Assembly: GCA_963734065.1 (NCBI GenBank)
Contig: CAVTFN010000003.1
Coordinates: 682,001-746,000 of the forward strand
Length of the DNA stretch: 64,000 nt
Reading direction: 5' to 3'
Source of the DNA: DATBLE01 sp963734065
GTDB lineage: Bacteria > Actinomycetota > Thermoleophilia > Gaiellales > Gaiellaceae
The first letter of the stretch is position 1, and every line of letters begins with the position of its first letter. The notes under the pieces are model-generated. The model saw only the letters and a program-made list of their open reading frames with translations, made no database searches and had not been told where the DNA came from. A program made the translations under genes and the position numbers. Shown in pieces: positions 62,364-64,000 of this stretch.

Positions 62364-62951
62364 TTGTCACTCCAGCAGCCTGACCTCGGTGTCCTGCGCA
62401 AAGCACAACGGGGAGACGAGCGCGCCTTCGCGATCATCGTCCGGGCCTACGAGACGCCGGTTTTCAACTACGTGCTGCGGCTGGTCGGCGACCGGGCGCT
62501 CGCCGAGGATCTGACCCAGGAGGTCTTCCTCCGCGTCTTCCAGGGACTGCCGAAGTTTTCGCTCCGCTGCAAGTTCACCACCTGGCTCTTCCAGGTGACG
62601 AAGAACCGCGTCCTCGACGAGCTGCGGGCGAGCGAGCGCCGCCCCCGGCACCTGGTCGCGCTGGACGACGTCCCGCCGCTCGAGGTGATGGACGCGCCGA
62701 TCGAGCTCGGCGAGACCGTCGAGGCGCTCTGGCGCGCAATCGAGGGGCTCTCGACCGATCTGAAGATGGCGCTGCTCCTCCGCGACGTCGCCGGCCTCTC
62801 GTACTCCGAGATCGCGGACTCGCTCGAGGTCACGCTCGCGACCGTCAAGTGGCGGATCTACAAGGGTCGCGAGGACGTCGCCCTGGCTCTGGCCCGCGAG
62901 GGCATCAGCTTCGATACTCGGCCGGTCGAGGTCGAGGCGAAGACCTCCTAG
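62364..62951 (+). CDS. ECF-family RNA polymerase sigma factor
   Basis: 195 residues. Region 2 (AQRGDERAFAIIVRAYETPV, LAEDLTQEVFLRVFQ, FTTWLFQVTKNRVLDELR) recognises the -10 and core; region 4 (LRDVAGLSYSEIADSLEVTL, VKWRIYKGRE) recognises the -35. No anti-sigma gene follows. The next gene is convergent, so control may be at transcription. The TTG at 62364 follows TATACT by 9 nt; a further upstream start (62313) would precede the promoter hexamer. Confidence 0.9.
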   Translation: MSLQQPDLGVLRKAQRGDERAFAIIVRAYETPVFNYVLRLVGDRALAEDLTQEVFLRVFQGLPKFSLRCKFTTWLFQVTKNRVLDELRASERRPRHLVALDDVPPLEVMDAPIELGETVEALWRAIEGLSTDLKMALLLRDVAGLSYSEIADSLEVTLATVKWRIYKGREDVALALAREGISFDTRPVEVEAKTS

Positions 62952-62958
62952 AGAGCGG

Positions 62959-63684
62959 CTACACCCCGTGGGCGAGCCGCTCGGCGAGCGCGTCGGGCAG
63001 CCCGGCGGCGTGGATCGCCTCCTGCGCGCCCGCGACGTCGTAGGCCGTCCGCCGGAACTCGGCCGTCCGCGCGCCGAGGTCGAGCAGCAGCCAGGCCGCG
63101 TCGCGGTCGCCGTCGCGGGGCTGACCGACGGAGCCGGGGTTGAGCAGCCAGCGCCCGCCGGCCAGGTCGATCTCGGTGCCGCCCGGGGCGTGCCCTCCGG
63201 CCGCCTGGTTCCCGTCCGGGATCGCCAGCGGGATGTGGCTGTGGCCGACGAGCGTCACCTCGGTGCCGGAGTCGTGGATCGCGTCGCGCGCAGCCTCCCA
63301 GGAGAGCACGTACTCCCAGACGGGATCGCGCGGGCTTCCGTGGTAGAGGCCGACACCGTGCGCGAGCCCGCTCGGGCCGAGCGCCGACAGGTAGGCGTGT
63401 GCATCGGCATCGAGAACCGTGCGCGTCCACCTGGCGGCGACGGCGGCATCGCCGGCGAAGTCGTCCAGCTCCAGGGTGCCGAGCACGCCGAGGTCGTGGT
63501 TGCCGACCAGGCACTCGCGCGCGTTCGCCTGTGCCCAGGCGCAGCACTCGTTCGGCTGCGCGCCGTAGCCGACCAGGTCGCCGAGGCACCAGATCTCGTC
63601 GGGCGATTCCCGCCCGATCGCCTCGGCCGTCGCTTCGAGGGCGGGGAGGTTAGCGTGGATGTCGGAGATGACGGCGACGCGCAT
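62959..63684 (-). CDS. Metallophosphoesterase, calcineurin-like
   Basis: 241 residues: MRVAVISDIHANLPALEA (D-x-H), EIWCLGDLVGYGAQP (GD), CLVGNHDLGVL (GNHD) and LVGHSHIPLA (GHSH) form the dinuclear metal site. It belongs to the YfcE/MJ0936-like branch. The substrate is unknown; likely phosphodiesters or nucleotides. The ATG at 63684 is at the start of homology. The first codons overlap the 5' end of the divergent gene by 17 bp. Confidence 0.92.
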   Translation of the reverse strand: MRVAVISDIHANLPALEATAEAIGRESPDEIWCLGDLVGYGAQPNECCAWAQANARECLVGNHDLGVLGTLELDDFAGDAAVAARWTRTVLDADAHAYLSALGPSGLAHGVGLYHGSPRDPVWEYVLSWEAARDAIHDSGTEVTLVGHSHIPLAIPDGNQAAGGHAPGGTEIDLAGGRWLLNPGSVGQPRDGDRDAAWLLLDLGARTAEFRRTAYDVAGAQEAIHAAGLPDALAERLAHGV

Positions 63685-64000
63685 TGGGCACCCGCTGCGG
63701 CTCGCAACGTTAGCGGCGCTCGCAGGGTCCTGGGCAGCGGCCGCGTTCTTCCTCTGGGACTCGACGAAGGTCCCGAACGGGCTGGATCTCGGCGGCGTCC
63801 CGGTGCGCACGCTGTTCGGCGCGACCTTCCTCCACCGGGCCGAGCACTACGAGTCGTTCTTCTACTGGCTGGCGCTCGGGCAGACGGTCGTGACCGTTCT
63901 CGTCTTCGCGCTGTACGCCTGGCGCGGGGCGGGCTTCGCGCGCGAGTCGGCGGCGGGGCCGATCGGCACCGCGATGCTGCTGGCGATGCTCGGCGTCGGG
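63668..64000 (+). CDS. M48-type membrane protease, N-terminal part (cut by window end)
   Basis: The open frame from ATG 63668 runs to the window edge. A first hydrophobic helix (LRLATLAALAGSWAAAFFLW) is followed by HRAEHYESFFYWLALGQTVV, a second helix, and ESAAGPIGTAMLLAMLGVG. The layout recalls the N-terminus of Ste24/CAAX-type M48 proteases in related actinobacteria. The catalytic HExxH would lie beyond the window, so this is an inference. Confidence 0.6.
   Translation, partial: MTATRIGHPLRLATLAALAGSWAAAAFFLWDSTKVPNGLDLGGVPVRTLFGATFLHRAEHYESFFYWLALGQTVVTVLVFALYAWRGAGFARESAAGPIGTAMLLAMLGVG

Overview
The window is high-GC actinobacterial DNA. The 16S rRNA, the many GTG/TTG starts, whiA placed upstream of gapA-pgk-tpiA-gpmI, and gene sequences of Thermoleophilia/Gaiellales character point to an uncultured Gaiellales-like actinobacterium. 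That placement is from memory of sequence style and was not searched.

Layout. 1-2.7 kb: ABC exporter (FtsX-type permease, cut by the window edge, plus ATPase). 2.8-7 kb: amino-acid operon (class V aminotransferase, serA, YbaK-type deacylase, ilvE). 7-12.8 kb: DegT aminotransferase, RemA-like protein, MFS exporter, 3-methyladenine glycosylase and a PASTA-tailed class A PBP. 12.9-19.4 kb: a tyrosyl-tRNA synthetase homologue with degenerate signature motifs, then a complete 16S-23S-5S rRNA operon with its promoter, processing stems and terminator. 19.4-25.9 kb: M48 protease, small conserved protein, phosphatase, SDR, secreted Calx-beta protein, dGTPase and primase. 25.9-27.5 kb: TPP riboswitch and thiG-thiS-thiE. 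27.6-36.1 kb: an integrative island in the 3' end of tRNA-Asn, with two P-type ATPases, a universal stress protein, a SHOCT-like protein, a ferredoxin and a tyrosine integrase. 36-46.9 kb: cupin, SnoaL-like protein, MprF-like protein, subtilisin-like protease, Bcp, DHFR-like reductase, tRNA-Leu, HemQ and a clan GH-A glycosidase. 47-49.6 kb: a second, decayed integrative element lying between two paralogous GH-A genes. 49.7-64 kb: second GH-A protein, uvrC, lipoprotein, a 22-residue membrane peptide, esterase, pruA, ogt, whiA, the glycolytic cluster, an ECF sigma factor, a metallophosphoesterase and a partial M48 protease.

Cross-cutting signals. Many starts lie 6-9 nt downstream of a TANNNT -10 hexamer, which suggests widespread leaderless transcription; this was used to choose several starts. 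Two genes have no ATG/GTG/TTG upstream of clearly homologous sequence and seem to use CTG. Short palindromic repeats (core GGGACAGTCCC, and a separate GGGTCTGACCC type) supply C-terminal codons and stops of two genes and sit in-frame inside gpmI. Both integrative elements carry paired 9-mers spaced 11 bp near each end, as expected for integrase arm sites.

No CRISPR array or recognisable defence system was seen.
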